Positions 5,964 through 6,298 of a DNA stretch of 6,298 bases are shown here, in pieces; the stretch's first letter is position 1, and each line of letters opens with the position of its first letter. The position numbers were made by a program, and so were the translations under genes. Below the pieces are notes generated by a model that saw only the letters and a list, made by a program, of their open reading frames with translations, was not told where the DNA came from and searched no databases. The DNA comes from Dehalococcoidia bacterium (GTDB lineage: Bacteria; Chloroflexota; Dehalococcoidia; UBA6926): assembly GCA_029941095.1 (NCBI GenBank), contig JAPYRO010000074.1:1-6298 (forward strand), read 5' to 3'.

Positions 5964-6298
5964 TTATTTGTCTAGTTGACCTCTAATATCCCGGATATTT
6001 TCCAAATTGTTTTCTGTTGCATAGGATTCTAAACCCTGAATTATCTCTACCATGGTATTGGGCTTCGTAAAATTAGCAGTTCCAACAGATATTGCAGATG
6101 CTCCCGCTAATATAAATTCAAGAGCATCACTAGTATTCGTTATCCCCCCCATACCAATTATTGGTATCTTGATATTTTGATTTACATCCCAAACCATTTT
6201 TAGAGCTATTGGTTTTATTGCGGGACCCGATAGCCCTGCTTTGCTTAGTCCAGTGGTTATTGATTTTTCCGGTATATTCACCCCTATTGCCGATACGG
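5964..6298 (-). CDS. pyrD: Dihydroorotate dehydrogenase, C-terminal part (class 1B-like; N-terminus outside window)
   Basis: C-terminal 110 residues of dihydroorotate dehydrogenase, the FMN enzyme that oxidises dihydroorotate to orotate in de novo pyrimidine synthesis. The frame is open to the right edge (residues VSAIGVNIPEKS begin the visible part), so the GTG at 6281 is internal rather than a start. Diagnostic blocks are KAGLSGPAIKPIAL, then IPIIGMGGI (FMN-phosphate-binding region, about 6164-6141), then DALEFILAGASAISVGTANF, which closes the barrel. These resemble class 1B, the type that pairs with a PyrK electron-transfer subunit; PyrK is not in the window. The stop is TAA at 5966-5964. 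The catalytic cysteine and substrate loop lie outside the window. The gene converges with DUF378, with 141 bp between stops. Confidence 0.92.
   Translation of the reverse strand, partial: VSAIGVNIPEKSITTGLSKAGLSGPAIKPIALKMVWDVNQNIKIPIIGMGGITNTSDALEFILAGASAISVGTANFTKPNTMVEIIQGLESYATENNLENIRDIRGQLDK

Noticed and set aside
6279..6281. GTG as the start of a short 105-residue protein
   Set aside because: The frame continues to the window edge with dihydroorotate dehydrogenase residues, so this Val is internal to a truncated pyrD.
1..6298. Mobile element, CRISPR array, tRNA/rRNA or defence system
   Set aside because: No transposase or integrase, terminal repeats, spaced direct repeats, cloverleaf or rRNA-like sequence was found; all long frames are accounted for by housekeeping or membrane families.

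Overview
This is an AT-rich bacterial chromosomal segment with ordinary gene density. It holds four complete genes and two genes cut by the window edges. The gene mix is an Aap/Bzt-type general L-amino-acid ABC importer with a lipoprotein-like binding protein, a TSUP anion permease, a zinc-ribbon DUF2339 membrane protein, a DUF378 miniprotein and a PyrD resembling the class 1B form. This suits a free-living heterotroph able to take up amino acids. A Chloroflexota (Dehalococcoidia/SAR202-like) source is my best guess from the look of the proteins, but it is weakly supported because no rRNA or marker gene is present.

Layout. Positions 1-2117 lie on the minus strand and form the front of an amino-acid ABC transporter operon. 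The binding protein (aapJ-like, 1068-2117) is followed by a permease (aapQ-like, 943 down to the left edge, C-terminus missing). A long, nearly perfect hairpin with a T-rich 3' arm sits between them, as expected where the binding protein must be made in excess over the membrane subunits. A 183-bp divergent region (2118-2300) separates this operon from a plus-strand block: a TauE/SafE permease (2301-3044) and, 75 bp on, a 786-residue DUF2339 protein (3120-5480).

A 67-residue DUF378 membrane protein (5619-5822) follows with its own clear sigma70-type promoter and a very strong ribosome binding site, so it is probably transcribed independently. It converges on the C-terminal part of dihydroorotate dehydrogenase (pyrD, minus strand, 5964 to the right edge). 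The 141-bp convergent gap holds several small hairpins, none of them a textbook terminator.

Functionally, the left half imports amino acids into the cytoplasm, and pyrD belongs to de novo pyrimidine synthesis. The TSUP, DUF2339 and DUF378 genes are membrane proteins without an assigned partner here. I found no mobile element, CRISPR array, tRNA or rRNA, and no convincing undescribed multi-gene system. The most worthwhile leads are the intercistronic hairpin, the zinc-ribbon-fused DUF2339 protein, the strongly driven DUF378 gene and the altered EAA loop of the permease.
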